DNA of 46,788 nt, taken from positions 1-46,788 of the forward strand of contig JAETQI010000036.1 in NCBI GenBank assembly GCA_021770755.1, given 5' to 3'. The notes under the pieces were generated by a model. It did no database searches and was not told the origin of the DNA. It saw only the letters and a program-made list of their open reading frames with translations. Numbering within the stretch: position 1 is the stretch's first letter; the number at the start of each line of letters is the position of its first letter. Positions 8,539 through 16,898 of the stretch are shown one piece after another. The position numbers were made by a program, and so were the translations under genes. The stretch comes from Lachnospiraceae bacterium. GTDB taxonomy: Bacteria; Bacillota; Clostridia; Lachnospirales; Lachnospiraceae.

Positions 8539-9003
8539 ATGTATATGGAGCCTATATCAGGGAGCAAGACCCGGCAGCAGACCGTTTCGGCTACACAGGC
8601 CGTTCAGAACAATCAGACAAGAAAGGTGCCTGAGCAGTCAGCAGCACCCGCTGCGGAGGCTAGAAAGACAGAATCCACGGATGGAGTAATGGATGTACAG
8701 ATCGCAAAGGAATCAGATGAATCAGTAACGTTGTCTATACAGGCTGACAGAAAGCAGCTCATCGACGATCAGAAGGATGTCAATCTCGACAAACTCAAGA
8801 AAGTCATGGAGAAAGCTGTCGCATCACTGCCCCATTATTCCGACGCAAAGTTCGGGATTCACGAGAAGACGAACCGCATCGTCATCAAGCTGGTGGACAG
8901 AGACACGCAGGAAGTGATCAAGGAGATTCCGCCTGAGAAGACACTGGATCTGCTGGCAAAGCGGATGGAGCTTGCAGGCGTACTGGTTGATCAGAGAATG
9001 TGA
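8539..9003 (+). CDS. flaG: FlaG family flagellar protein, 154 aa
   Basis: FlaG family. Members affect filament length and sit next to fliD and fliS in many bacteria; the molecular role is not firmly known. The C-terminal half has the family's pattern: NLDKLKKVMEKAV, FGIHEKTNRIVIKLVDRDTQEVI as a short beta region, then IPPEKTLDLLAKRMELAGVLVD. The first 60 residues are polar and low in hydrophobics. The start at ATG 8539 is chosen because GGAGGTGA (8526-8533) lies directly upstream, whereas the longer frame from 8509 has no such site. It is the first gene of the run flaG-fliD-fliS. Confidence 0.88.
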   Translation: MYMEPISGSKTRQQTVSATQAVQNNQTRKVPEQSAAPAAEARKTESTDGVMDVQIAKESDESVTLSIQADRKQLIDDQKDVNLDKLKKVMEKAVASLPHYSDAKFGIHEKTNRIVIKLVDRDTQEVIKEIPPEKTLDLLAKRMELAGVLVDQRM

Positions 9004-9044
9004 TCGGGAGTGAAATAGTATCAGTATAATATGGAGGGATTACA

Positions 9045-11084
9045 ATGTCAGATTTATTGAGAATGACTGGTATGTATTCAGGTATGGATACGGAGTCGGT
9101 AATACAGCAGTTGGTTCAGGCGAAGTCACAGAAAGTAACGAACCTGAAACATGACCAGAAGAAACTGGAATGGAAGACGGCGAAGTGGCAGGATCTCAAC
9201 AAGCGCATCTACAAGCTCTACACAGGTACTTTGTCCAACATGCGACTGGTGGGAAGCTATGCCAAGAAGAAGACGACAGTCTCTGATCCGGCGAAGGCGA
9301 CGATCACGGCGAGTGAAGGCGCGGTGAACGGAACGCAGTCCTTGAGGATCAATAAGCTTGCCAAGGCAGGTTATCTGACGGGCGCGAAGGTGTCCATGAA
9401 GAAAAAGGGCGATGTCTCGATCTTTGACGAGGAGAAGGCAAAGGCAGCAGCAAAGGAATCACAGGATGTCCAGGACGGAACGATAACCGAAGAAGAGTTT
9501 ATCAAGAATTACAATTCATCGCTGACACTGAAAGATCTGGGTGTTGCGGATGACAACGGCCAACTGACGGTTACGGTCGGCGCGGATACATTTACAGTTA
9601 ACAATGTCAACAGCACGGATACGATCAGTGATTTTATAACGAAGTTTAATGATGCAGCGGCTGCCGCGGGCAAAAATGTTTCGATGGAGTATGACCGGGG
9701 CAAGGTTACAGTGACCGGAGCGGATGCGACGACAACGGTCAAGATGTCAAGCAGCTCGCCGTCAGGCACAAACAAGACGATCCTGCAGGGACTCGGACTC
9801 GCAGACATGAGCGACGGTCAGCAGGATACCTTCACGGGCAACGCGATCACGATGAAGGACTACATTTACGAGCCGGGCGATTTCAAGAACTATTCCGAGA
9901 AGGGTAAGGATTACAAGGCGAAGGTGAGTGATATCTCGCCGGATCTGGTCGGCAAGAAGCTTAAGCTCACAGTCGGCAAGGGTGCGGACGCGAAGGTGAC
10001 AGAGGTGGAGATCACTGCGGACATGGAGATCGGACAGCTCGCCTCGAAGCTGTCGGAGGGCGGCGTCAAAGCGAGCTTTGACGAGGCGAACCAGCGCTTT
10101 TTCATCTCCGCGGCGGACACAGGAGCAGACAAGGAATTCGTACTCGAAGGACTCGACGCTGCAGGGAATACAGATGACAGCGTGCTGGCAGATCTGGGTC
10201 TTAAGGCGGGGCATAAGTATGCAAACGGTTCAGAGGCTACGCGTATCGAAGCACAGGATGCGGAGATCGTCTTAAACGGAGCGGTATTTACCTCCGACAA
10301 GAATACCTTTACGATCAATGGTCTCAGCATCACGGCAAACGCAGTGATGAAGGATACGGATGAGACGCTCAACATCACGACCGACACCGATTATGACGGC
10401 ATCTACGACATGATCAAGGACTTCCTCAAGGAGTACAACGACATCATGAACGAGATGACGAAGCTCTACAGCGCTGATTCCGCTAGGAAGTTCAACATGC
10501 TCACCGACGAGGAGAAGGAAGCCATGTCCGACGACGAGGTCGAGCAGTGGGAAGATACGATCAAGGGTTCCCTGCTTAGGAAGGACAAGGATCTCTATAC
10601 AGTGATGCAGTGTATGACGGGTGCGATCAATAAAGGATATGATATCGGCGGCGAGACATTGTATCTTGTCAATTTCGGTATCGGGACGGGCAGCTATTTT
10701 GACACGGAGAAGGCGGAGCGCAACGCGCTTCACATCTTTGGTGACAGTGACGACGAGAAGTTTTCCGACGAGAAGAATAAACTCAAGGAAGCGATCGCGG
10801 CGGATCCCGACAAGGTGATCGAGCTCTTTACGACCATGAGTAAGGAGATGTATGGTTCGCTCAAGGAGACGATGGCGAGCACAGAATACAGGAGCATCTA
10901 CAAGGTATATGACGACAAGCGTATGAAGACAGAGTACGACGACTATTCCAAGAGGATCAAGGAAGCGCAGAAGAAACTGGATGCTTATGAGGATAAGTGG
11001 TACAAGAAATTCTCCGCGATGGAGGTTGCGCTGTCGAAGCTGCAGTCAAGCCAGAACTCCCTCGCTAGTATGCTGGGACAATAA
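9045..11084 (+). CDS. fliD: Flagellar filament cap protein FliD (HAP2), 679 aa
   Basis: FliD forms the cap at the filament tip and folds incoming flagellin. The N-terminal FliD_N domain starts MSDLLRMTGMYSGMDTESVIQQLVQAKS, with the coiled-coil LKHDQKKLEWKTAKWQDLNKRI (about 35-60), and the FliD_C domain ends with SKRIKEAQKKLDAYEDKWYKKFSAME and LSKLQSSQNSLASMLGQ. Two internal Ig-like stretches (LKDLGVADDNGQLTVTVGADT and a later repeat) make it longer than the 450-550 residues common in the family. GGAGGG precedes the ATG. It lies 41 bases after flaG and about 95 bases before fliS, so it is probably cotranscribed with both. Confidence 0.95.
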   Translation: MSDLLRMTGMYSGMDTESVIQQLVQAKSQKVTNLKHDQKKLEWKTAKWQDLNKRIYKLYTGTLSNMRLVGSYAKKKTTVSDPAKATITASEGAVNGTQSLRINKLAKAGYLTGAKVSMKKKGDVSIFDEEKAKAAAKESQDVQDGTITEEEFIKNYNSSLTLKDLGVADDNGQLTVTVGADTFTVNNVNSTDTISDFITKFNDAAAAAGKNVSMEYDRGKVTVTGADATTTVKMSSSSPSGTNKTILQGLGLADMSDGQQDTFTGNAITMKDYIYEPGDFKNYSEKGKDYKAKVSDISPDLVGKKLKLTVGKGADAKVTEVEITADMEIGQLASKLSEGGVKASFDEANQRFFISAADTGADKEFVLEGLDAAGNTDDSVLADLGLKAGHKYANGSEATRIEAQDAEIVLNGAVFTSDKNTFTINGLSITANAVMKDTDETLNITTDTDYDGIYDMIKDFLKEYNDIMNEMTKLYSADSARKFNMLTDEEKEAMSDDEVEQWEDTIKGSLLRKDKDLYTVMQCMTGAINKGYDIGGETLYLVNFGIGTGSYFDTEKAERNALHIFGDSDDEKFSDEKNKLKEAIAADPDKVIELFTTMSKEMYGSLKETMASTEYRSIYKVYDDKRMKTEYDDYSKRIKEAQKKLDAYEDKWYKKFSAMEVALSKLQSSQNSLASMLGQ

Positions 11085-11179
11085 ATCGTGAAATGTAGTA
11101 TCAATCGATATAGTGATATAGGTGAAAATGGAGTACAACGCGGATCCCGGGAGGGGTTCGCGTAGAAAGAGGGAAATGC

Positions 11180-11632
11180 ATGCTCAAACAAAATGGATAC
11201 GCACAATATCAGAACGCGAAGATTATGACAGCCTCACCGGCGGAGCTGACACTGATGCTCTATGATGGGGCGATCAAGTTCGGAAACGTGGCAATTCTTG
11301 CCATGGAAAACAAGGATCCTGCAAAGGCGCATGAGAATATCGTCAAGGTTGAGAAGATCATCCAGAATTTCAGGGATACGCTTGACAGAAAATATGCGGT
11401 ATCGCAGGAGTTTGAAAATGTGTATGTATATCTGTTGAGGCGGTGTCATGAAGCAAATATAGCCAAGGATCCGGAGATCATGGAGGAAGTGTTGAAGCAT
11501 TTGCGTTCCATGAGGGATAACTGGAAAGAGGTCATGAAGAAAGTTGCCGGAGATAAGAGCAATCCGGTGGCTCAGGCGAGAGTGGCTGGCGGGCAGGGCA
11601 ATCTGGGCGCTTACAAGAGAACTGGAACCTGA
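11180..11632 (+). CDS. fliS: Flagellar export chaperone FliS, 150 aa
   Basis: FliS binds the C-terminus of flagellin in the cytoplasm and stops early polymerisation. The family signature is clear: Y-x-Q-N near the start (AQYQNAKIMTASPAELTLML), YDGAIKFGNVAILAMENKD, KAHENIVKVEKIIQNFRDTLD, and YVYLLRRCHEANIAKDPEIMEEVLKHLRSMRDNWKEVM. The length is near the usual 120-140, with a short basic tail. It follows fliD in the standard order. With eight flagellin-type products in the island this single FliS would be the main C-terminal chaperone, unless the small coiled-coil proteins at 11653 or 22362 share the work. Confidence 0.95.
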   Translation: MLKQNGYAQYQNAKIMTASPAELTLMLYDGAIKFGNVAILAMENKDPAKAHENIVKVEKIIQNFRDTLDRKYAVSQEFENVYVYLLRRCHEANIAKDPEIMEEVLKHLRSMRDNWKEVMKKVAGDKSNPVAQARVAGGQGNLGAYKRTGT

Positions 11633-11652
11633 AGTATGGAAGGGGAACAGAC

Positions 11653-12129
11653 ATGACAGAAAATTATCTGCAGATCATGACAGAAAGTCTGGAAAAGAAA
11701 CTTGAAGTACTTGACAAAGTCTATGAGATCAATAAACGCCAGTTGGCGGTTTCTTCAAAGAGACCTTTCGACACGGAGGCGTATGATGAGATCATGGATG
11801 AGAAAGGTGAGCTGATCGAGGAGCTGAACCGTCTTGATGACGGGTTTACATCGACCTACGAGCTTGTCAGAAAGGAAGTACAAAGCAATCCTGACAAGTA
11901 CAGGGAAAAGGTTCAGATCATGCAGGATCTGGTCCGGGAGGCAGTTGCAAAGGGCGTCTCGATCGAGGCACAGGAGCAGCGCAACAAGGCTTCGATGGAG
12001 ACGGCATTGACCTCGAAGCGCCAGGAAATCAAAGAGCGCAGGGTGACAGCGAGCGCGGCGACGAAGTATTATAAAGCTGTCAGTAGGCTGAACACAGTTG
12101 ACCCACAGCTTATGGACAGCAAGAAATAG
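11653..12129 (+). CDS. Probable FlgN/FliT-like flagellar chaperone, 158 aa
   Basis: Small, highly charged, almost entirely helical protein beginning MTENYLQIMTESLEKKLEVLDKVYEI. It contains a central MDEKGELIEELNRLDDGF block that resembles the E-K-x-x-L-I-x-x-(I/L)-x-x-L-D pattern of FlgN/FliT-type export chaperones, which bind hook-associated proteins or FliD. The C-terminus (residues about 95-158) is another charged helix ending DPQLMDSKK. It starts 20 bases after fliS with a fair ribosome binding site (GGAAGGGGA), so it is probably translated from the same mRNA. The family assignment is by pattern and position only; sequence conservation in this group is weak. Confidence 0.6.
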   Translation: MTENYLQIMTESLEKKLEVLDKVYEINKRQLAVSSKRPFDTEAYDEIMDEKGELIEELNRLDDGFTSTYELVRKEVQSNPDKYREKVQIMQDLVREAVAKGVSIEAQEQRNKASMETALTSKRQEIKERRVTASAATKYYKAVSRLNTVDPQLMDSKK

Positions 12130-12151
12130 GAATGTTATAACGTCATGGATG

Positions 12152-12187
12152 ACGCGCAGGCATATTTGTTCGAATATGCCTGCGCGT
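12152..12187 (+). terminator. Perfect 15-bp hairpin between the chaperone and glycosyltransferase genes
   Basis: 12152-12166 pairs perfectly with 12173-12187 around loop TGTTCG. It is followed by TTGTTGC rather than a clean T-run. It could be a leaky terminator, letting part of the flaG-fliD-fliS transcription into the glycosyltransferase and flagellinolysin genes, or an mRNA stability element. Confidence 0.6.
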
Positions 12188-12221
12188 TTGTTGCATTAAA
12201 AAGTATTGGAGGAACAAAAGT

Positions 12222-13295
12222 ATGTCAAAGGTGCCGGTATCGGTATGCATCATCGCGAAAAATGAGGAGAAATTTATAGAGGACTGTCTGAAACATTTGC
12301 TGCCGTACGGTATGGAAGTGATCGTGGCGGATACGGGCTCCACCGACAGGACGAGGGAGATTGCGGAGAAATATGCCGATAAGGTGGTTGACTTTGAGTG
12401 GATCAATGACTTTGCGGCAGCCAGGAATTATTGTGCTTCCTTTGCGTCCAACAACTGGATACTGGCAATCGACTGTGACGAGATCGTCCAGTCGATCGAC
12501 ATCAGGATCCTGCGGATGCTGATGCAGAAGCACGTGAGGTACACAGGTGTGCTGCGGCTGAAAAATATCACAGATAACGGCAGGGGGAACAAGGGATATG
12601 TCAATACGGACGTCCCGCGTCTGTATAACAAGAATTTTTATACATTTGACTATTCCATTCATGAGCAGATCGTGCCGATCGATCCGGCTAAGCGGGATGA
12701 TGCGATGGATGGATTTCTGCTCCCGATCGATGTCATTCATTATGGATATGCGCTCGACAATGAGACCATGAAGAAGAAACAGGTCAGAAACCTCGAACTG
12801 CTCTATCAGGAGCTGGACGCGTCGCCGGACAAGGGCTATGTCTATTTTCAGATCGGCCAGTCACAGCTAACGCTCAGCGGAGCGCAGGAGGCGATCGAAG
12901 CTTACGAGAAGGCGATGGAGCATATACCGGGTCTGGAGAAATATTACGTGCCGGAGCTGATCATGTCCCTCGCAAACACGTATGCCGACGCGGGCAGGAT
13001 ACCGGATGCGCTGGCGCTGATGGAGAAGTATGCCAAAGATTTCAACACGGCAAAATACGTGTTTACATATGCCAATATCCTGTGGAAAGACGAGCAGATA
13101 TTGAAGGCGCTGGGAAATTATATCAAGGTGACGACGCTGCCCGACATGGGAACGCTGGGCGGGGAGCTGACCGACTGCTATGGCAGGATCATACAGATCT
13201 ATGAGGCGTTCGGGGAGAAGGAGATGGCGGAGAATTTCCATCAGCGCTTCCTCGCTTACCATGCGGACAAAGAGCGCGTGACCAGCGCGGAATAA
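12222..13295 (+). CDS. Family 2 glycosyltransferase with C-terminal TPR-like repeats, 357 aa
   Basis: GT-A fold glycosyltransferase. Residues 1-100 carry the GT2 pattern: VSVCIIAKNEEKFIEDCL, VIVADTGSTDRTREIAEKYA, and the metal/nucleotide-sugar DxD-type site in LAIDCDEI. Residues about 195-340 are helical repeats (GYVYFQIGQSQL, AQEAIEAYEKAME, PELIMSLANTYADAGRIPDAL) of TPR type. Such GT2-TPR proteins beside flagellin genes in Clostridia are commonly linked to O-glycosylation of flagellin; that role is inferred from position here. The donor sugar cannot be told. It is a paralogue of the next gene, which starts 22 bases downstream. Ribosome binding site GGAGGA. Confidence 0.87.
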   Translation: MSKVPVSVCIIAKNEEKFIEDCLKHLLPYGMEVIVADTGSTDRTREIAEKYADKVVDFEWINDFAAARNYCASFASNNWILAIDCDEIVQSIDIRILRMLMQKHVRYTGVLRLKNITDNGRGNKGYVNTDVPRLYNKNFYTFDYSIHEQIVPIDPAKRDDAMDGFLLPIDVIHYGYALDNETMKKKQVRNLELLYQELDASPDKGYVYFQIGQSQLTLSGAQEAIEAYEKAMEHIPGLEKYYVPELIMSLANTYADAGRIPDALALMEKYAKDFNTAKYVFTYANILWKDEQILKALGNYIKVTTLPDMGTLGGELTDCYGRIIQIYEAFGEKEMAENFHQRFLAYHADKERVTSAE

Positions 13296-13317
13296 AACAC
13301 AGTAAGGGGAGAAAAGT

Positions 13318-14406
13318 ATGTCCAAGCTACCGATAACAGTGTGCATCATCGCGAAAAACGAGGAGGAGCATATAGAGCAGTGTCTCAGACATCTGAAAAA
13401 ATATGACTGGGAGATCGTCGTGACAGACACCGGATCCACGGACCGCACGAGAGAGATCGCCGAAAAATACGCGGATAAAGTGGTTGATTTTGAGTGGGTA
13501 GATGATTTTGCGGCCGCGAGGAATCACTGCGCTTCCTTTGCCCAGAATAACTGGATCCTGGTGGTCGACTGTGACGAGTATGTCACCAGCGTCGATGTCA
13601 GCGCACTGCGGATCCTGATGCAGCGGTATCCGCGCTATGCGGGTGTGATGCGCCTCACGAATCTGGTCACCAAGGAAAATGGAGAGACCGGATATATCTC
13701 GGATGATGTTCCGCGGATGTACAATAAGAATTATTATCAATACTTTTTTCCGATCCACGAGCAGATCTGCACGACGCAGTCCGGCAAGGATATGGATTCG
13801 CTGGAGGTGTTTCTGCTTCCGATGGAAGTCATTCACCACGGTTATGCCTTGTCGGGCGAGGTGATGGAGAGGAAACAGCGCAGAAATCTCGACCTTCTGC
13901 GGAAGGTCATCGAGAAAGACGGCGGCAGCGGATACCACTATTTCCAGATGGGACAGTCCTACTTTGTGCTGGAAGAGATGGACAATGCGATCGATGCATA
14001 TGAGAAGGGACTGAGCATGGCGGAGAGCGCAGAGCGTGCGTATGTGCCGGAGCTGATCATGTCGCTGGCAAAGGCGTACTGCCGCAGCGACCGCTTTCCG
14101 GATGCACTGGAACTGCTGGAGAAATACAATCGGATATACAATTCGGCGAAGTTTACGTATGAGTACGCAAATCTTCTGCGGGAGAACGGGCGGATCGTCA
14201 AGGCACTGATGCTGTATGTCAAGGTGACCACGATGAAGGATCTCGAGACGCTCGGAGAGAACCAGTTGTCATGTTATACCCACATTGTCAATCTATACAG
14301 AGGAATGGGCAATATGGAGATGGCGGAGTTGTTTGACCAGAAGCTCCAGCAGTGTGCTGCTGAGAGGGAACGGGTTGTTAAGGAGGTGGGGCCTGGAAAG
14401 AATTGA
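13318..14406 (+). CDS. Family 2 glycosyltransferase with C-terminal TPR-like repeats, 362 aa
   Basis: Close paralogue of the preceding gene with the same layout: ITVCIIAKNEEEHIEQCL, IVVTDTGSTDRTREIAEKYA and the DxD-type VVDCDEYV in residues 1-100, then VPRMYNKNYYQYFFPIHEQI and helical repeats (GYHYFQMGQSYF, NAIDAYEKGL, PELIMSLAKAYC). The two probably arose by tandem duplication and act on the same or neighbouring acceptors, most likely flagellin. Ribosome binding site AAGGGGAG. The stop lies 66 bases before the flagellinolysin start with no terminator between, so the three genes are likely cotranscribed. Confidence 0.87.
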   Translation: MSKLPITVCIIAKNEEEHIEQCLRHLKKYDWEIVVTDTGSTDRTREIAEKYADKVVDFEWVDDFAAARNHCASFAQNNWILVVDCDEYVTSVDVSALRILMQRYPRYAGVMRLTNLVTKENGETGYISDDVPRMYNKNYYQYFFPIHEQICTTQSGKDMDSLEVFLLPMEVIHHGYALSGEVMERKQRRNLDLLRKVIEKDGGSGYHYFQMGQSYFVLEEMDNAIDAYEKGLSMAESAERAYVPELIMSLAKAYCRSDRFPDALELLEKYNRIYNSAKFTYEYANLLRENGRIVKALMLYVKVTTMKDLETLGENQLSCYTHIVNLYRGMGNMEMAELFDQKLQQCAAERERVVKEVGPGKN

Positions 14407-14472
14407 TCCATGCCGCTTCAAGGATGGAAATTGCGCGGCGCCTAACGATAAGGAAATCAGGGGGAAAAATGT

Positions 14473-16569
14473 ATGGTAATAACACACAATCTTAAGGCTA
14501 TGAACAGCCAGAGGCAATTATCTATAGTAAGCGGTACGGTATCAAAGAAGGCAGAGAAGTTATCCAGCGGATATAAGATCAACAGGGCAGCGGATGATGC
14601 GGCAGGTTTGTCGATCTCCGAGAAGATGAGACGTCAGATCAGGGGACTCACCAAAGCTACAGTAAATGCAGAGGACGGGATCTCCATGGTACAGATCGCA
14701 GACGGCGCACTCAGCGAAGTCCAGGAAATGCTCCAGCGCATGAACGAACTCTGCGTGCAGGCTGCAAACGGCTCAAATGCTGCATCCGACAGACAGAATA
14801 TCCAGGATGAGATCTCTCAGCTCATCACAGAGATCGACAGAGTAGCTGAGACGACAAAGTTCAACGAGACAAACCTTCTTGACGGCACTCTTTCCAAAGG
14901 CGGCAGGGGTGCGTATCTGAAAGCAATCGACAACAGAAAACTGGAGGCTATCAAGGAAAAGTATGAGGAAGACAAGAAGAAACTTTATCTGAAAGCCTTG
15001 AATGGCGACAATGCAGGTAAGGTTTTGTCTGCTGACGAGCTGGCTGGCATGGAAGGCACAAAACTGGTCTACACAGTGGAATACGGTGTCAATGCAGCAC
15101 AGCAGGGCAACAATGTCTCTCCGACACAGGGGTTGTCCGGAAATGATCTGACAAAGGCAACTGCACTGATGCCAGTGCTTCAGCAGTCGATTGTGCCACA
15201 AGCAGTCACGTCTCTGATGAATACATTTCAGAATACATTCGGTTATCTCCAGGGTTCAGAGATCGGGATCGGGCTTAAGATGTATAGTGATCCTAGCTCA
15301 AGCGTTCTGGCATCAGTAGGGATGCAGTTCGGTTCAAGCAACAGTCTGGGATTTAATCTCAGTGTCAATATGGCATCGCTGACAACGGTTCCGTTGAATG
15401 ATGTAACCAGGGATGAGCTGGAAGTGACCATCGTCCATGAGATGATGCATGCATTTATGGATGAGGTGCTCACGAACGGTATGACGGGAAATGTCAACGG
15501 AGAGTTTATGAAGGATAGATTTCCGTTATGGTTTATCGAAGGAATGGCGCAGAGTGCTGCGGGCGGATGCTTTCATGGAAATCCATGGGTACAGGGACTT
15601 GGGATTAACAAAAACTCCTCTGAGGCAGCAATCACAAGCGCAATCAACAGTGCGCCGCTCACCAGCTCGGGAAGCAGCAGCGGTAAGTCGGATTATGCGA
15701 CTGGTTATCTCGCAAGCATGTATTTGGGATACATGGCAGCAGGCGGAAATTCTGTGAAGCAGGCGGATATGAGCCGTGGACTTGACATTGTTTTAAAAGA
15801 GATCAAGGACGGGGCAAGTCTCGATGCAGTCCTTCAGAAATATACGGGCAAAGGTTTGAAGCAGTTCCAGAAAGATTTCGGGCAGATGGGTGCAAGTTTC
15901 GTGAAGAAGCTCATGAATGAGGTGGATCAGGGAACAGGCGGCGTTGCAACAGGAAGCTATGGAACTCCGACGAGACCAAACGGCGGTGCGGATATCCTTG
16001 CGGATGGTACGATCAACAATCTTAAGTTGTTTGAGGTGAGTGGTACAAGTCAGTGGGTGACCAATACTTATCCTAACGGATATGATATCTATGTTGGTGG
16101 CACAGCCACCAACGGAAAAGGCTACAGCGATGGACCGCTTGAGATCGTAGCGAGCAAACGTCCTATAGGTTTTGGCGCAGCGATCCACGCAGGTACGGAT
16201 GCAGATATGAACAACAAGATTCATCTCTACATCGATGCTATGGACGCAGAAAGTCTTGGTGTTGACCAAGTTGACGTTCGCACGGAAGATCTTGCAAGCA
16301 TTTCGATTGAGCGTGTAGCGTTCGCGCTGGCTCGGGTATCTGCACAGCGTTCCGAGCTTGGTGCATGCCAGAACCGTCTCGAGCACACAGTCAACAATCT
16401 CGACAATGTGGTGGAGAATACAACAGCATCTGAGAGCCAGATCCGTGATACGGACATGGCGAAAGAAATGGTAGCATACTCCAACGCAAACATCTTACAG
16501 CAGGCTGGCCAGGCAATGCTTGCACAGATGAACCAGAGCAGCCAGGGCGTGCTTTCGCTGATCGCATAA
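14473..16569 (+). CDS. Flagellin with embedded zinc metallopeptidase (flagellinolysin type), 698 aa
   Basis: Both flagellin ends are intact: MVITHNLKAMNSQRQL and [20 protein letters not shown] at the N-terminus, [20 protein letters not shown] and LAQMNQSSQGVLSLIA at the C-terminus. The variable domain between is replaced by a gluzincin-like peptidase. H322-E-M-M-H326 sits in VTIVHEMMHAFMDE, and a third zinc ligand candidate E356 lies in WFIEGMAQSAAG, 30 residues after H326. A helical tail around residues 415-480 (GYLASMYLGYMAAGG, LDAVLQKYTGKGLKQFQKDFG) completes it. This matches flagellinolysin, a published class of flagellins that make the filament proteolytic. All zinc-site residues are present, so activity is plausible. 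Ribosome binding site AGGGGGA. It is last in a run after fliD, fliS and two glycosyltransferases and ends at a terminator. No good sigma-28 promoter of its own was found. Confidence 0.93.
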   Translation: MVITHNLKAMNSQRQLSIVSGTVSKKAEKLSSGYKINRAADDAAGLSISEKMRRQIRGLTKATVNAEDGISMVQIADGALSEVQEMLQRMNELCVQAANGSNAASDRQNIQDEISQLITEIDRVAETTKFNETNLLDGTLSKGGRGAYLKAIDNRKLEAIKEKYEEDKKKLYLKALNGDNAGKVLSADELAGMEGTKLVYTVEYGVNAAQQGNNVSPTQGLSGNDLTKATALMPVLQQSIVPQAVTSLMNTFQNTFGYLQGSEIGIGLKMYSDPSSSVLASVGMQFGSSNSLGFNLSVNMASLTTVPLNDVTRDELEVTIVHEMMHAFMDEVLTNGMTGNVNGEFMKDRFPLWFIEGMAQSAAGGCFHGNPWVQGLGINKNSSEAAITSAINSAPLTSSGSSSGKSDYATGYLASMYLGYMAAGGNSVKQADMSRGLDIVLKEIKDGASLDAVLQKYTGKGLKQFQKDFGQMGASFVKKLMNEVDQGTGGVATGSYGTPTRPNGGADILADGTINNLKLFEVSGTSQWVTNTYPNGYDIYVGGTATNGKGYSDGPLEIVASKRPIGFGAAIHAGTDADMNNKIHLYIDAMDAESLGVDQVDVRTEDLASISIERVAFALARVSAQRSELGACQNRLEHTVNNLDNVVENTTASESQIRDTDMAKEMVAYSNANILQQAGQAMLAQMNQSSQGVLSLIA

Positions 16570-16670
16570 CCGTTTACAAACTAGACATATTGTCTGAAAC
16601 GAATCAAATGGTTTTGTGCATATTGTTGCACGGATCGTAAGAAAACTGAATATGCAACATTTATTTGACA

Positions 16671-16704
16671 AAAAGGGCACCTATAACTGCAAATGCCCTT
16701 TTTG
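16671..16704 (+). terminator. Intrinsic terminator after flagellinolysin
   Basis: AAAAGGGCA (16671-16679) pairs with TGCCCTTTT (16694-16702), loop of 14, continuing into T residues. Confidence 0.82.
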
Positions 16705-16787
16705 TTTTGCTTTCTGATAGAAATAAGGGTGAAATTGTACGAGTTTTCTGAAATTAAAGAAATTTACATAAAATTTGAAATAATTAG

Positions 16788-16828
16788 TTGACATAGTCTG
16801 ACAATTCGGGTACAATAATAATTGTCAG
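16788..16828 (+). promoter_or_regulatory. Vegetative promoter with flanking inverted repeat, upstream of the mini-flagellin
   Basis: TTGACA (16788-16793), 17 bases, TACAAT (16811-16816): a near-perfect sigma-A promoter, unlike the sigma-28 promoters of neighbouring flagellins. CTGACAATT (16798-16806) and AATTGTCAG (16820-16828) form a perfect 9-bp inverted repeat around the -10 box, with half-site centres 22 bases (two helical turns) apart. This looks like an operator. A second pair, TGACA/TGTCA, follows at 16834-16851. Confidence 0.8.
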
Positions 16829-16898
16829 GAGGGTGACATAATATAGTGTCATCGAAAGAATATAAAGGAATAATTGTTTTTCACAAGGAGGTATTAGT

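Noticed and set aside
14425-14451. AACGATAA upstream of flagellinolysin as a sigma-28 promoter
   Set aside because: The -10 is fair, but the bases 15 upstream read TGGA rather than TAAA/G, so I did not call it; a weak internal promoter remains possible.
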